DNA of 64,000 nt, taken from Shewanella sp. UCD-KL21 (lineage in GTDB: Bacteria; Pseudomonadota; Gammaproteobacteria; Enterobacterales; Shewanellaceae). Made by a program: the position numbers and the translations under genes. The number at the start of each line of letters is the position of its first letter. Position 1 is the first letter of the stretch. The notes beneath the pieces are model-generated. The model ran no database searches, was not told where the DNA came from, and saw nothing but the letters and a program-made list of their open reading frames with translations. Location of the stretch: NCBI RefSeq assembly GCF_001957135.1, contig NZ_MPHK01000006.1, forward strand, positions 62,001-126,000. Reading direction: 5' to 3'. Below are positions 46,687 to 57,218 of the stretch, one piece after another.

Positions 46687-47577
46687 CTACGCACTTATTG
46701 AAGAAAATAAATAATCTGCGCTTAATGCCATAAATAGTGCAAAACCTGCCAAATTATTATTCAGAAAAGCCTTAAAACATGGCGCCCGTTCACGGCCATA
46801 AATAAGCCATTGCTGATAGCAACTAAAGGCAATAAAAGTGCTAATACCAATGCCATACACTAACCCACGTTCCGCTGACCAACCTGCCATAATAAAACAG
46901 CCTAAAGCCGCTAACTGAAACGCGGCAATCCATTGGCGGTCGTATCGGCCAAATAAAATTGCTGTAGATTTAATGCCGACTTTTAAGTCATCATCTCTAT
47001 CAACCATGGCATACATGGTGTCGTAAGCTACCGTCCAACACCAATTGGCGACAAATAACCACCAAGCCTCAACAGGCACATAACCTAGCTGCGCAGCGTA
47101 GGCCATAGGAATTGACCAGCTCCACACTATGCCTAAAAACATCTGCGGCATGTTGGTTACCCGTTTCATAAACGGATACATGATGGTCAAAATAATGCCA
47201 ACAACCGATAGTTTTACCACCAGCGGATTTAAAAATAATACTAAGCTAAAAGCGATTAACGCCATCACCACAAATAATACCAGCGCTTCTTTACTGCTGA
47301 TTTCACCTGAAGCCAATGGTCGCATCTTGGTGCGCTCAACATGGGCATCAAGTTTTCGGTCAGCAAAATCATTAATTACGCAGCCACAAGCGCGCATGAT
47401 GACCACCCCAAATATAAAGATGGTCAGCACTTTAACATCTGGCATACCACCGGCAGCAAGCAATAACGCCATTAAACACGGCCACATTAATAACAAGGTG
47501 CCAATGGGTCTGTCTAGGCGAGTTAAGCGCTGATAAACCGATAATTTTTGTTTAAACGTCCATGAGACTGCTGACAT
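46687..47577 (-). CDS. ubiA: 4-hydroxybenzoate octaprenyltransferase UbiA
   Basis: Integral membrane prenyltransferase of ubiquinone synthesis with about eight helices. The first aspartate-rich motif is '[27 protein letters not shown]' (key NDFADRKLD), the second '[22 protein letters not shown]' (key DRDDDLKVG). The 296 residues are standard. It is not next to ubiC here, but ubiD lies about 4 kb away in the window. Confidence 0.97.
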   Translation of the reverse strand: MSAVSWTFKQKLSVYQRLTRLDRPIGTLLLMWPCLMALLLAAGGMPDVKVLTIFIFGVVIMRACGCVINDFADRKLDAHVERTKMRPLASGEISSKEALVLFVVMALIAFSLVLFLNPLVVKLSVVGIILTIMYPFMKRVTNMPQMFLGIVWSWSIPMAYAAQLGYVPVEAWWLFVANWCWTVAYDTMYAMVDRDDDLKVGIKSTAILFGRYDRQWIAAFQLAALGCFIMAGWSAERGLVYGIGISTFIAFSCYQQWLIYGRERAPCFKAFLNNNLAGFALFMALSADYLFSSISA

Positions 47578-47694
47578 GGTTTACTTCACTCCTGCATTTG
47601 AAGTTTCACATTTCTTATTTGTCATGTTTTATTTGAAAACCCATGACTTTTATTATTACGCTTAGGATTATGTCTGCTCTAGTAAAAAATTGCC

Positions 47695-49863
47695 CTAACA
47701 CGCTTCAAGTTTTGCCAAAGAAACCAATAACCATTTGCTACCAAAATCAGTAAAATTCACTTGAACACGCGCTTTATCTGCTGTGCCTTCAAAATCTGTC
47801 ACTATGCCTTGGCCAAATTTAAAGTGTTTTACTTTTTGACCCACTTTAAAGCCACTGTCATTGGCAATAGATTGTCTTGGCACATTAAAACGGCTACTCA
47901 TTTTAGGCGCTGATACCGAGGCTTTCATGCGAATTTCTTCAACATACTGGCTAGGGATTTCACCGATAAAGCGTGATGGGCTCGCATAATCTTCGCGGCC
48001 ATAAATACGGCGTGACTCAGCATAACTGATATACAGCTTTTGCATCGCACGGGTCATGCCAACATAACAAAGGCGGCGTTCTTCATCCAAACGATCTCCC
48101 TCATCTAATGCCATTTTACTTGGAAAAATACCTTCCTCGACCCCTGACATAAAGACCACAGGGAATTCTAAGCCTTTGGCTGAGTGCAAGGTCATCAGCT
48201 GCACCGCATCGGTAAACTTATCCGCTTGACCTTCGCCTGCCTCTAATGCCGCATGAGATAAGAACGCATTTAACTCGCCCATATCTTCTAGCTCTTCTGG
48301 CATTTCAAAGCTGCGGGCTGCAGTGACAAGTTCATTTAAGTTTTCTACTCGTGACTGGGCCTTTTCACCTTTTTCGGCTTCGTACATAGCTCGCAGCCCT
48401 GAACGCTGGATAACCTTGTCAGCCATGCCATACAAGCTCATATCGCTAGTGTCAGTGCGCATGCCAATCACTAAATCCATAAAGCCATTCACGGCATTAG
48501 CAGCGCGGCCAGTAAGGACTTTTTCTTCAATTAAGCGCAAGCTTGCCTGCCACATGGTCATTTCTTGCTGGCGTGCGGTTGAGCGAATGATATCAAGGGT
48601 ACGGTTACCAATACCACGAGTTGGGGTGTTAACCACCCGTTCAAAAGCCGCATCATCATTTTGATTATTGATAAGACGCATATAACCCATGGCATCTTTA
48701 ATCTCTTGGCGCTCGAAGAAACGCAGGCCGCCGTATATTCGGTAAGCTAAGCCTTTATGGAGCAGGGCTTCTTCCAAGACCCGCGACTGGGCATTGGAGC
48801 GGTATAAAATGGCGCACTCTTCTAGCTTGCCGCCGTTATTTTGCCACTCCGCCATTTTGCCAACAATAAAGCGCGCCTCATCCATTTCATTAAAGGCGCA
48901 ATAAACCGCGATTGGCTCGCCAGCGTCATCTTCAGTCCACAGCTTTTTGCCTAAACGTTCTGGGTTGTTGGCAATTAAGTCATTGGACGCATTAAGGATG
49001 TTGGCCGTTGAGCGATAGTTTTGCTCCAATTTCACTGTGGTAGAGCCCGGGAAATCGGTTAAGAATTTATGCAGATTCTCAACTTGGGCGCCGCGCCAGC
49101 CGTAAATAGATTGATCGTCATCGCCAACAATCATCACATTGGCTTCTTTGCCTGCTAGCACTCGAATCCAGGCATATTGAATGGCGTTGGTATCTTGAAA
49201 TTCGTCCACCAAGATATGCTTAAAGCGTTCTTGATAATGGGCTAATACATGGGGTTTATTGAGCCACAACTCATGGGCGCGCAATAAAATTTCGGCAAAA
49301 TCAACAAGGCCTGCGCGATCGCAAGATTCTTGATAAATTTTATAGATGTTTAATAAGTTTTGCTCAATAGGAAAGCCACCCGCATCGATATGCTTAGGGC
49401 GTAATCCTTGGTCTTTTTTGCCATTAATGTAGCCTTGGCACTGACGCGGCGGATATTGCTTTTCATCTAAATTGAGACTTTTAAGAATACGCTTTAATAA
49501 ACGCAGCTGGTCATCTGAATCAATGATTTGGAAGCTTTGGGGTAAGTTGGCATCTTGGTAATGAGTGCGCAGCAAACGATGGGCTAAACCGTGGAAAGTA
49601 CCAATCCACATACGGCCCATGTTACTGCCAACCACTTTCTCAACTCGCTCGCGCATTTCTGCGGCGGCTTTATTGGTAAAAGTTACCGCAAGAATAGAGT
49701 ATGGACTTTGTTGTTCGACCTGCATAAGCCAAGCAATACGATGGGTTAATACCCGAGTTTTACCACTGCCTGCTCCAGCTAAAACTAACATGCTTGAAAG
49801 CGGTGCGCCCACTGCTTCACGCTGCTTTGCGTTTAGGCCGTCTAATAATGATGATACGTCCAT
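47695..49863 (-). CDS. uvrD: DNA helicase II UvrD
   Basis: A superfamily 1 3'-5' helicase of excision and mismatch repair. MDVSSLLDGLNAKQREAV is the UvrD start; motif I AGAGSGKTRVL, Ia 'AVTFTNKAAAEMRERV', II VDEFQDTN, III VGDDDQSIYGWRGA, IV LEQNYRS, V 'VQLMTLHSAKGLEFPVVF' and VI 'EERRLCYVGMTRA' are all present. The C-terminal Tudor-like RNA polymerase-binding region is present (HFKFGQGIVTDFEG). GGGAGG 5 bases upstream fixes the ATG at 49863 (722 residues) and rules out the ATG four codons earlier, which overlaps that site. Confidence 0.97.
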   Translation of the reverse strand: MDVSSLLDGLNAKQREAVGAPLSSMLVLAGAGSGKTRVLTHRIAWLMQVEQQSPYSILAVTFTNKAAAEMRERVEKVVGSNMGRMWIGTFHGLAHRLLRTHYQDANLPQSFQIIDSDDQLRLLKRILKSLNLDEKQYPPRQCQGYINGKKDQGLRPKHIDAGGFPIEQNLLNIYKIYQESCDRAGLVDFAEILLRAHELWLNKPHVLAHYQERFKHILVDEFQDTNAIQYAWIRVLAGKEANVMIVGDDDQSIYGWRGAQVENLHKFLTDFPGSTTVKLEQNYRSTANILNASNDLIANNPERLGKKLWTEDDAGEPIAVYCAFNEMDEARFIVGKMAEWQNNGGKLEECAILYRSNAQSRVLEEALLHKGLAYRIYGGLRFFERQEIKDAMGYMRLINNQNDDAAFERVVNTPTRGIGNRTLDIIRSTARQQEMTMWQASLRLIEEKVLTGRAANAVNGFMDLVIGMRTDTSDMSLYGMADKVIQRSGLRAMYEAEKGEKAQSRVENLNELVTAARSFEMPEELEDMGELNAFLSHAALEAGEGQADKFTDAVQLMTLHSAKGLEFPVVFMSGVEEGIFPSKMALDEGDRLDEERRLCYVGMTRAMQKLYISYAESRRIYGREDYASPSRFIGEIPSQYVEEIRMKASVSAPKMSSRFNVPRQSIANDSGFKVGQKVKHFKFGQGIVTDFEGTADKARVQVNFTDFGSKWLLVSLAKLEAC

Positions 49864-50005
49864 TGGTCCTCCCAAAAATCAAGCAGGAAGTATATCAGTT
49901 CCTAGGCGGCTGCGACTAGGAACTGTAACGGATTCTTTGTGGGGATTTTATTGTGATGTCTGCTGAGCTAAGTAAGAAGCTGAACTTAACCCACTGGGTA
50001 GCAAT

Positions 50006-50359
50006 TTAAACTATCTCAGCCGCCACTACCGAGATTTCAACCAGTAAGGCCTCACGGGCCATTTTAGCGGCAACACAAGCTCGAGCAGGCGCGTAGCCTT
50101 CAATCACCCACGCATCCCAAACCGCATTCATTTCAGCAAAGTAGCTCATATCTTTGACATAAATAGTGGCTGACAAGATGTGCTTTTTATCACTGCCCGC
50201 TTGCAGTAATAACGCCTCAACTTTATCCAGCATGGTTTGGGTTTGCTCGGTGATATCTTTGGTAGCATCTTGGCAAACTTGGCCACATAAATAGATGGTG
50301 CCGTTATGTTTTACAATCCGGCTCATTCTTTTGCCCGTTTCAATTCGTTCAATGCTCAT
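50006..50359 (-). CDS. RidA-family protein (YoaB-like)
   Basis: 117 residues with the chorismate-mutase-like RidA fold. '[39 protein letters not shown]' (key [14 protein letters not shown]) and '[25 protein letters not shown]' retain the arginine that, in RidA, binds the carboxylate of reactive imines. YoaB-type members are separate from canonical RidA, and their substrate is less certain. Monocistronic, 142 bases from the uvrD start. Confidence 0.85.
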   Translation of the reverse strand: MSIERIETGKRMSRIVKHNGTIYLCGQVCQDATKDITEQTQTMLDKVEALLLQAGSDKKHILSATIYVKDMSYFAEMNAVWDAWVIEGYAPARACVAAKMAREALLVEISVVAAEIV

Positions 50360-50523
50360 GGTGCGCTCTTTTTGATCTGTTAATGGCGCTATTATCAGTT
50401 AAGTCAGCTCACAATGACAACTGAGAAAAACTCACTGGGCTGTTAAGCCCAAAATATCAATGCCTTGTCAGCGCTATAGGGCTAACAAGGCATAAGATTG
50501 ACATGCAATTGATTATTTGAACA

Positions 50524-51204
50524 TCAGTTAATCACTAACACCTGCGGCTCATTGGTCAAACTATGACTCCACTGCTGATAGATAGGCTCACTGCCATCAT
50601 AAAACCATACCACTGCCATTAATGCTCGTTGATGGTTAGCAACCAATAACTCTTCAGACAATGCGCCTTCATCAAGGGCGCCGCGCAATAAGCAAGACTC
50701 AAAGTTAACGCTCACTTGGGTGCCATTTTGCTGATAATCATCACACAATGAAAAGTAACCGCGCTGGCTTGATGCTAGTTGCACATTAATGCTTAAGGTA
50801 AAGGCTGCTTGTAGATCAAAATAGGCATCAACCACCAAGTCATCAATTGAGGTTGCTGGCGCAGCTTCTGGCTCAGGTTCAGTTGGCCTTTCTGGTGTCT
50901 CGGGTGTCGTGGTCTCTGGGGTTGTATCTGTCGTTGTATCAGCTGTTGATGTCGCAGGCGTGGTCACCGCAGGCGTGACTGGCGGTGGCGAGCTATCATC
51001 GCCGCCACCGCCGCCACAAGCAGTTAAAAAGCTTAATGATAGAGCCATGGCTAGGCTAGTGGCTGTTTTAGCTCCTATTTTAGATCCTCTTTTACAAGCC
51101 GAGTTAATGTCTGTGTTAATACCTGTGTTCATGCCTGTGGCAATAGCTTTCGTCGCTGTTAATAACGTATTTGCTGCCATTTTGGTTTGAGTTAATGTAT
51201 TCAT
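50524..51204 (-). CDS. Putative lipoprotein with long N-terminal extension
   Basis: The ATG at 51204 has AAGGTG 6 bases upstream, giving 226 residues. The lipobox LTAC (LSFLTAC-GGGGG) lies unusually late, at about residue 63, after an N-terminal stretch rich in Thr, Ala, Asn and Gly; the h-region SLAMALSLSF fits a type II signal. After Cys come Gly5, then a Pro/Thr/Glu-rich linker (about 70-120) and a folded domain (about 120-226) with 'YFSLCDDYQQ' and 'SFESCLL'-like cysteines. No family is recognised. It lies 70 bases downstream of the LruC-domain gene, so the two may form one operon. Confidence 0.65.
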   Translation of the reverse strand: MNTLTQTKMAANTLLTATKAIATGMNTGINTDINSACKRGSKIGAKTATSLAMALSLSFLTACGGGGGDDSSPPPVTPAVTTPATSTADTTTDTTPETTTPETPERPTEPEPEAAPATSIDDLVVDAYFDLQAAFTLSINVQLASSQRGYFSLCDDYQQNGTQVSVNFESCLLRGALDEGALSEELLVANHQRALMAVVWFYDGSEPIYQQWSHSLTNEPQVLVIN

Positions 51205-51273
51205 AATATTCACCTTAAAATTCCGTTTCTTGCTTAAATTGATTAATTAAATTCACACTGCTCACTGTCAGGG

Positions 51274-53478
51274 TTAATCCTTAAACAGTAGCGAGTCAGT
51301 GGCGGTTAAATACCAATAAGGTTTGGTCTCACCGCTGGCATCTGCTGCAAACTCAATAAACTCAACATAAGCGGCATCAACACGTTGTAGCTCTGCAGGA
51401 TGCTGCCATGTATCAGGCACTTCAATCGCCCAGCTCATACCGTTTTTATCTTGGAAATAGTGCCCTTGTGATGCCGTTGAAGCATCGTCATGCATCCCTA
51501 AAAATCGCGTATCAAACTTATCGGTTGGTGCTTTGTTTTTCAGATGGATTTCTAATTTACGTCCTGGATTTTTACCATCAGTAATATTTTTAGCCGCTAG
51601 GCCGTGATCAGTATCTGGAGTAGCAAAAATAAAGGGGTCATAAGGAAATTCAGGCATTTCATCAACATGTATCGCATCAACAAACGGTACTGTCATTTGC
51701 CATGTGGCACGGTATTGGGTGCCGCAACCGGGTTCAGTTCTGAAATATTCACAACCATTACCCGCTGTAACGTGTTGCCATAAGTCTTCAGTAAATAACA
51801 GCACCGCATTGGTTTGCCCTTCTTCAAGTGGTGAGCTGGTTTGCTTAACGCCTTGGACGCGCCACTCAATGGCTGACTCTTGCACATTGCCGCGGCCGAT
51901 ATCAGGTAATTGCACCGCAAAGCCATTGTGATACCAAGCGCCCATTGCCACTAATTGCGCATCGAAGCCCACACGGCGAACCATGTCATTTTTACTGTAC
52001 TGGGTAATACGTAACTGCATCACCACATCGTTCATGTCAAAGTCACCTTGATAAGGGTATAAATCCTCGTAAGCAAGGGTGGTAAATTCTGACGATGATG
52101 GGTAATAGCTGATAGTGATGCCGGTTTCAGTGACAGTGATAGGGTAATCTTCTACTTCACCATCACTGACACCGCCTGTGGGTAATAAGTTAGCCTCTGA
52201 GCTCAAACGAAAACGTGACCAGGTTGCGCCAGTTTTAGCCCAATTAGGTACATTAATCGTCACAGTTGAGGTGCCGCTACTCACTGAGCGGGCAATAATC
52301 ACTTGGTCTTCAGTATCAAACTGACCATCTTGGCCCCAATCAATCCAGCCATTAACATAAGCGCCATCACCTTCTACTGTGACTAATAACACCGCTTCTT
52401 CACCCACTTCAAAACCGGTTGGCATACTGATGCCATCGTCATCATCAATACCATCACTTTCATCATCTGATAACGGCGCAGGATAACCGTCGGACTCATT
52501 ATCGATAACACTGCCTAATGACATGCCGGCAACCATATTATGGCGAGCACCATTTGAATCAATGAGGGTGCCGTAACTGTCAGGCGCATCACCAAAATCA
52601 ACACTGTCCCCCACTGGTACTTCCGCTAATGCACAGCGGGCACCATCATTGGTAGAAGATGACGGGCCGTAAGAGAAAAGCTCAGCCTCTGGGGCGTCAC
52701 TTTCAACGTTAACCTTATAAACGTTACCGTCGCCGTTGTTGCTTAAATAAAGGTTGCCATCAGGGTCAAAAAACTGCGCCCCAAAGGTAAAGTTACCACT
52801 GTCTTTGGTAATAACGCTTGCTAAGGTTTCAGCTGCACCTGTTGCTGGGTCAATCTTGAGTAATTGACCTGTGCTGCCATTGGTTACTGCATATAAAAAG
52901 CCGTTACTTGGGTGAAAGGCAAAATCGGTAATTGTGTATGAGGCATTGGCTTTACTACCAGGCACAATATTCATTGGATGGTCATTTCCATCTAATGGCA
53001 CAGTAAATAAACCCACTTTTTTACGATAGCCGTACCAAACATTTTCGTTAATCGCCACATCACCTACATAGAAACCAGAGGCTGCCGCTGCCGCACTATC
53101 TTTAGTGATGGTTAATGGTTCTACTTGGTAATCTTCGCCCACTTTACCAACCGTATTATGTTCATAATCCCAACCGTATAAGTAGTTATCCATGTAGCTA
53201 AAACCGACACCGTTGAGTGATTTGTTTAAGCCCATATCAGGCGACAATACCGTATAACTACCTGTACCCAGTTCAACCCCAAAAGTTTTTGGAATGCCTG
53301 CTGGCGTTTGAATGATGAATGCTTCGGTAGGACAGGCACTAAATGGCTCAGCGGCATTGGTATTAGCACTGAACAAAGCCATGCTAGTACCAATAGCAAT
53401 ACTGCTTAAACCAAGAATATTGATGATTTGAGACTGAAGCGGTTTCACTTTAACTATTGTTGTTTTTAATGTTTTCAT
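51274..53478 (-). CDS. LruC-domain secreted protein with GEVED module
   Basis: 734 residues. Signal peptide (to about residue 42, NTNAA), then a beta-propeller-like region (about 50-280) with repeated 'VGFSYMDNYLYGWDYEHNTVGKV'-type blades (key DNYLYGWDYEHNTVG), a GDAPDSYGT...DDDESDGIDDDDG segment leading to a GEVED domain (ending SDGEVEDYPITV), and a C-terminal LruC domain ('DLYPYQGDFDMNDVVMQLRI', 'GFAVQLP'). LruC proteins are surface or exported, calcium-rich and of unknown function. It may be the first gene of a two-gene unit with the downstream lipoprotein. Confidence 0.85.
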   Translation of the reverse strand: MKTLKTTIVKVKPLQSQIINILGLSSIAIGTSMALFSANTNAAEPFSACPTEAFIIQTPAGIPKTFGVELGTGSYTVLSPDMGLNKSLNGVGFSYMDNYLYGWDYEHNTVGKVGEDYQVEPLTITKDSAAAAASGFYVGDVAINENVWYGYRKKVGLFTVPLDGNDHPMNIVPGSKANASYTITDFAFHPSNGFLYAVTNGSTGQLLKIDPATGAAETLASVITKDSGNFTFGAQFFDPDGNLYLSNNGDGNVYKVNVESDAPEAELFSYGPSSSTNDGARCALAEVPVGDSVDFGDAPDSYGTLIDSNGARHNMVAGMSLGSVIDNESDGYPAPLSDDESDGIDDDDGISMPTGFEVGEEAVLLVTVEGDGAYVNGWIDWGQDGQFDTEDQVIIARSVSSGTSTVTINVPNWAKTGATWSRFRLSSEANLLPTGGVSDGEVEDYPITVTETGITISYYPSSSEFTTLAYEDLYPYQGDFDMNDVVMQLRITQYSKNDMVRRVGFDAQLVAMGAWYHNGFAVQLPDIGRGNVQESAIEWRVQGVKQTSSPLEEGQTNAVLLFTEDLWQHVTAGNGCEYFRTEPGCGTQYRATWQMTVPFVDAIHVDEMPEFPYDPFIFATPDTDHGLAAKNITDGKNPGRKLEIHLKNKAPTDKFDTRFLGMHDDASTASQGHYFQDKNGMSWAIEVPDTWQHPAELQRVDAAYVEFIEFAADASGETKPYWYLTATDSLLFKD

Positions 53479-53678
53479 ATTGGCATCTCGCTATTCGTTA
53501 TCAGGATGTACTGAGATAATGCACAGCGAATGCCAACTTTTATTATTGATTAAATACAATAAGTTAGATTAACAACAAGATAATAACTCAATGCTAAAAT
53601 GCATTCTGCAACGCATTCTGAATTTAATAAGATGGGTTATTGGAGTAAGAAGGGTCTATAAGTCGAGTGTTAGAGATA

Positions 53679-53860
53679 TGGACTGGTCAACCTAAATTGG
53701 ACACTTTTAGTTGAGAATTCTCAAATTCTACAGGTGACAGATCACCATTAGCAGAATGAAGTCGCTCCAAGGTGTAATATTTCATGTAAGCAGCCACATC
53801 TTGCTTCATAAACCGTAAGTGTCTAGGCAAAGACACATATCTTTCACTATGCTGCTGATT
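53679..53860 (-). pseudogene. IS3-family transposase (OrfB) C-terminal remnant with terminal repeat
   Basis: The last 40-50 codons of an IS3 OrfB remain: 'RFMKQDVAAYMKYYTLERLHSANGDLSPVEFE' (key YTLERLHSANGDLSPVEFE), the typical integrase end. Its stop (53687) lies inside a terminal repeat-like sequence TGGACTGGTCAACCTAAATT (53679 onward). The DDE part is gone. Reading further upstream (to 53950) crosses into IS66 sequence on the other strand. Confidence 0.8.
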
Positions 53861-53893
53861 TATGTTGTTCCCATATTTTATTGGGAGATACAT

Positions 53894-54220
53894 AATGAAA
53901 ACTTTCGCGATCAACAGCAGTGGCAATAGCTCATTCTCGCTCAGCAACAAAGCGGCTTAAATATCAGCACTTATTGCCGTAAGCACAAATTATCAACCTC
54001 TAGCTTTTATGCTCACAAAAAACGCGTGGCATTGACTGAGGGCGCTTTCGTCTTTGCCAAACTTTCACAACACAAAGTCACCGAGCATAAAATAACCCAA
54101 CACGATCTCATACAAGCACAAACAGCTATCACGTTAGCGTTTGCTCAGGCCAAGTTGCAGTTACCTCACTCAACCTCGCCGAGTTTTCTCGCGCAATTAT
54201 TGCGGGGGCTTACTCGATGA
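53894..54220 (+). pseudogene. IS66 family tnpA, interrupted by a stop codon
   Basis: Frame: DQQQWQ-stop-LILAQQQSGLNISTYCRKHKLSTSSFYAHKKR, then 64 more codons to 54220. This is the HTH region of the first IS66 gene (TnpA). The TAG at 53927-53929 breaks the frame. Its stop overlaps the tnpB start (ATGA), the normal IS66 arrangement. Confidence 0.75.
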
Positions 54221-54320
54221 AGATGTTTATTGACCCGCCAGCCATTTATTTGCATCGCGATGCCGTGGATTTTCGTAAGTCCATTGATGGTCTTGCAGCA
54301 TTAGTTAAATCTGAGAAAAG
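54217..54320 (+). pseudogene. IS66 tnpB, 5' part
   Basis: MKMFIDPPAIYLHRDAVDFRKS-IDGLAALV is the start of IS66 TnpB. The frame then runs into an IS630 transposase. The remaining tnpB sequence resumes at 55326. The junction (about 54310-54320) cannot be placed exactly because 'IDGLAALV' could fit either protein. Confidence 0.75.
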
Positions 54321-55325
54321 CGCGCGTAAGCGTATGCGTTATCTCGCCTTACTTCATTTTACCGAGGGCCATTCTCGTACAGCCATAGCCAAAATGCTGA
54401 AGGTCAGCAGAACCAGTGTAAATGCTTGGGTTGCTCATTATTTAACTCATGGTATTAGCGGCCTAGATGATAAACCGAATCCAGGTAGACCCGCTCAATT
54501 ATCAGTAAAACAACTGGAAAATCTGAAAGAATTTGTACAACGTCAAAGCCTGTCTGACAGTGGCGGAAGATTGATGGCAAAAGATGTCAGTCTTTTTATT
54601 CAGTCTGAATTTGGCGTGACCTTTAAACAGGCCAATATCTACAGGTTACTGCATCAATTAGGATTGTCATGGATAACGACCCGCTCTCGTCACCCAAAAC
54701 AATCTAAAGATGTTCAGGACGCTTTTAAAAAACTTCCAGTTGTCAACGATCCTTAACACCCCAGGCCATGTGGCGTTAGATCGCATTGATGTTTGGTTTC
54801 AAGATGAAGCCAGATTTGGTCAGCAAAATACCACTACTCGCATTTGGGCGACGAAAGGAACCCGACCACGAGCGGTAAGGCAACAACAGTTCGAATCAGC
54901 GTATTTATATGGCGCGGTGTGTCCGGCAACGGGCGCGACAGAGGCTATTATTGCCCCGCATGCCAACAGTGAATATATGTGGGAGCATTTAAAATTAATT
55001 TCAGAGGCTACCGAATCGGGTCGCCATGCCTTGGTCATTATGGATGGTGCAGGTTGGCATCAACAAGGTCTGACTGAGGACTTTGATAATCTTAGTATCC
55101 TTAAGCTTCCTCCCTATTCTCCAGAACTCAACCCTATAGAACAAGTATGGCAATGGCTTCGTCAGAATGAACTCGCCAATCGTTGCTTTAGTGGATATGA
55201 CGATATTGTTGAGCAGTGTTCCATTGCATGGAATCGATTTATTGAAGAGCCAGAAAGGGTGATTCAACTATGTTATAGACGGTGGATAAAGCTGAACAAT
55301 TAATTAATGTGATTTGTATTATATT
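54311..55325 (+). mobile_element. IS630-family element inserted in IS66 tnpB
   Basis: An IS630-type transposase gene interrupts the IS66 tnpB gene: sequence to the left and right (54217-54310 and 55326-55553) is IS66. The left inverted repeat of the IS630 is not apparent, so its left end has probably been lost or fused. Boundaries are approximate. Confidence 0.7.
54313..55303 (+). pseudogene. IS630 transposase, frame broken at a run of six A
   Basis: Two frames together make one IS630 transposase. The first (to 54756) has the N-terminal helix-turn-helix 'EGHSRTAIAKMLKVSRTSVNAWVAHYLTHGISGL' (key RTAIAKMLKVSRTSVNAWV) and the second (from about 54733) has the DDE residues: WFQDEARFGQ, VIMDGAGWHQ and LNPIEQVWQWL. 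The switch point is GCTTTTAAAAAACTTC at 54721-54736. With five A the frame is continuous (AFKNFQLSTILNTPG). Either a one-base insertion or slippage on the A run explains it. Confidence 0.8.
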
Positions 55326-55553
55326 GGCGCACTGTTTGTGTTTTGTAATAAGGCCAAAAATAAACTCAAACTGCTGTATTGAAATAAGACAGGGTTTGCC
55401 CTTTGGTATAAGCGACTAGAAAAGCAAAGGTTTAAATGGCCAAGTAAGGTTGACCATCAAGCCTACCCCTTAACTGAGCAGCTGCTTTCATGGCTGTTAT
55501 CAGGCTTTGATGTAATTGGTCATAAATCACTAAACTACCAATCTTTAGGTTAA
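55326..55553 (+). pseudogene. IS66 tnpB, 3' part
   Basis: GALFVFCNKAKNKLKLLY-stop-NKTGFALWYKRLEKQRFKWP and ending in LNYQSLG are the second part of IS66 TnpB, in one frame from 55326 to the TAA at 55551. A TGA has replaced the usual Trp codon of LLYW. Confidence 0.8.
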
Positions 55554-55663
55554 ATGAGACGAATAAAGGCGATCTTTTTTCAGTGAAGGATCGTTGACAG
55601 CAGACACTACACTGATTAATGGTTAACCCCTTTTTAGGCTTGTTATTTCTGATACACTGCGAG

Positions 55664-57218
55664 TATGAACTACCTGACGACCCAGCACAACTCAAGCAAA
55701 TTCTGCTTGAGTTGCAGCAAGATTGGCGACGCAAAATGACATTATTTCTCAAAAAGATGCCTAATTGCTGAGCAAAGTGCGCAAATCCATGAGTTATTAG
55801 CCCAATACAACGCTAGGCTAGCCAGAGAGTTTGCTAAAAATCAGAAAAAGGCCTGGTGCGGGCGAAGTGTTTAATGAGGCTGAAGCTGAGTTAGATACAG
55901 AGCAAGTCGATACACTTGATGAACAAGATAAAGCACTGCTTGCTGAACCGCCCATTTTCGATAAATCATCAAGGCAACCTAAGCGTCAGCTATTGCCTGC
56001 TGAGCGTCCTCGTGAAGAAGTGACCGTCGATATTGATGAAGCCGACAAGTACTGCGACTGTTGCCAAGGTCCACTGCATCCAATAGGGCACTGAGAGACT
56101 GAAACGCTGGGGTTCGTTCCTGCTCATATCAAGGTGATTAAAACGAATCGGCCGAAATATGCTTGCCGTCAATGTGAGCAACAAGACATCACAGCTGTGA
56201 TAAAAACCGCCCCATGCCAGCCTCACCCATCCCGAAAAGCATGGCTCCGCCGAGCTTGCTCAGTCATATTATTACCTGTAAATATCAGTTTGGACCGCCT
56301 TTATATCGTCAAGACACCCTGTTTACCGATATTGGTATCGCCCTTAACCGTAAGACCATGTCGAGTTGGATGATACGCTGCGCCGACTTGCTTGAGCCTT
56401 TATATCAACAGCTGAAAATAAACTTACTAAAGCAAGAGGTAATCCACGCTGATGAGACCTCGCTTAACGTATTGCAAGCCGATAAACAGACAAGCTACAT
56501 GTGGCTTATTGCTGCGGTGACGACTCTCTCAAGGGCAACACTTACATTGTGCTATATGACTATCATAACAGTCGTGTAGGCCAATGTGCCGTTGACTTTA
56601 TTAATGGATATTCAGGATATTTAAAAGTAGATGGTTATCAGGCCTACGCCCATACCGATGCTACTTTGGCGGCTTGTTTGGCACATGTTCGTCGTAAATT
56701 TATCGAAGCCAAAGGGACGAATAAGAAGGCAGGAAAAGCTGATGTGGCACTGAAGCTTATCGGTAAACTTTACGGTATAGAGCAACAAATCAAAGACAAA
56801 ACCGCCGCTGAGAAATATGCGATACGCAAGCAAAAATTTAAATCATCATTGATGAACTTCATCAATGGCTATTACAACATTAAGATAAAATCCCACCGAA
56901 AATGGCATTGGGAAAGCTATCCTTTATGGGCTGAACCAATTTGAAAAATTCAGGCGTTACTTAGATTATGGTCGATTAAGTATCGACAACAACCGCGCTG
57001 AACGGGCGATAAAACCTTTTGTGATAGGTCGTAAGGCATGGCTATTTTCAAATACGCCACGTGGTGCCCGCGCAAGTGCAATTCTTTACAGCCTCATATA
57101 AACGGCAAAGGCCAACGATCTTATCGTACATGAATATATTGCCACGTGCTTGCAAGGTTTAACTGATAACCCAAGCAAAGTTGATGCTTTATTGCCGTGG
57201 AATATCAAATCAAGTTAA
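55664..57218 (+). pseudogene. IS66 transposase (tnpC) with several frameshifts and stops
   Basis: Fragments in order: LPDDPAQLKQILLELQQDW (about 55672), LAREFAKNQK, 'EADKYCDCCQGPLHPIGH'-stop (zinc-binding region, 56040-56093), RPKYACRQCEQ, 'LLSHIITCKYQFGPPLYRQ', 'VIHADETSLNVLQADKQTSYMWL' (catalytic Asp, key IHADETSLNVL), 'YLKVDGYQAYAHTD' and 'AACLAHVRRKFIEA', then NNRAERAIKPFVIGRKAWLFSN and DALLPWNIKSS at the end. The domains are those of DDE_Tnp_IS66, in at least four different frames, so it is not functional. Confidence 0.85.
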
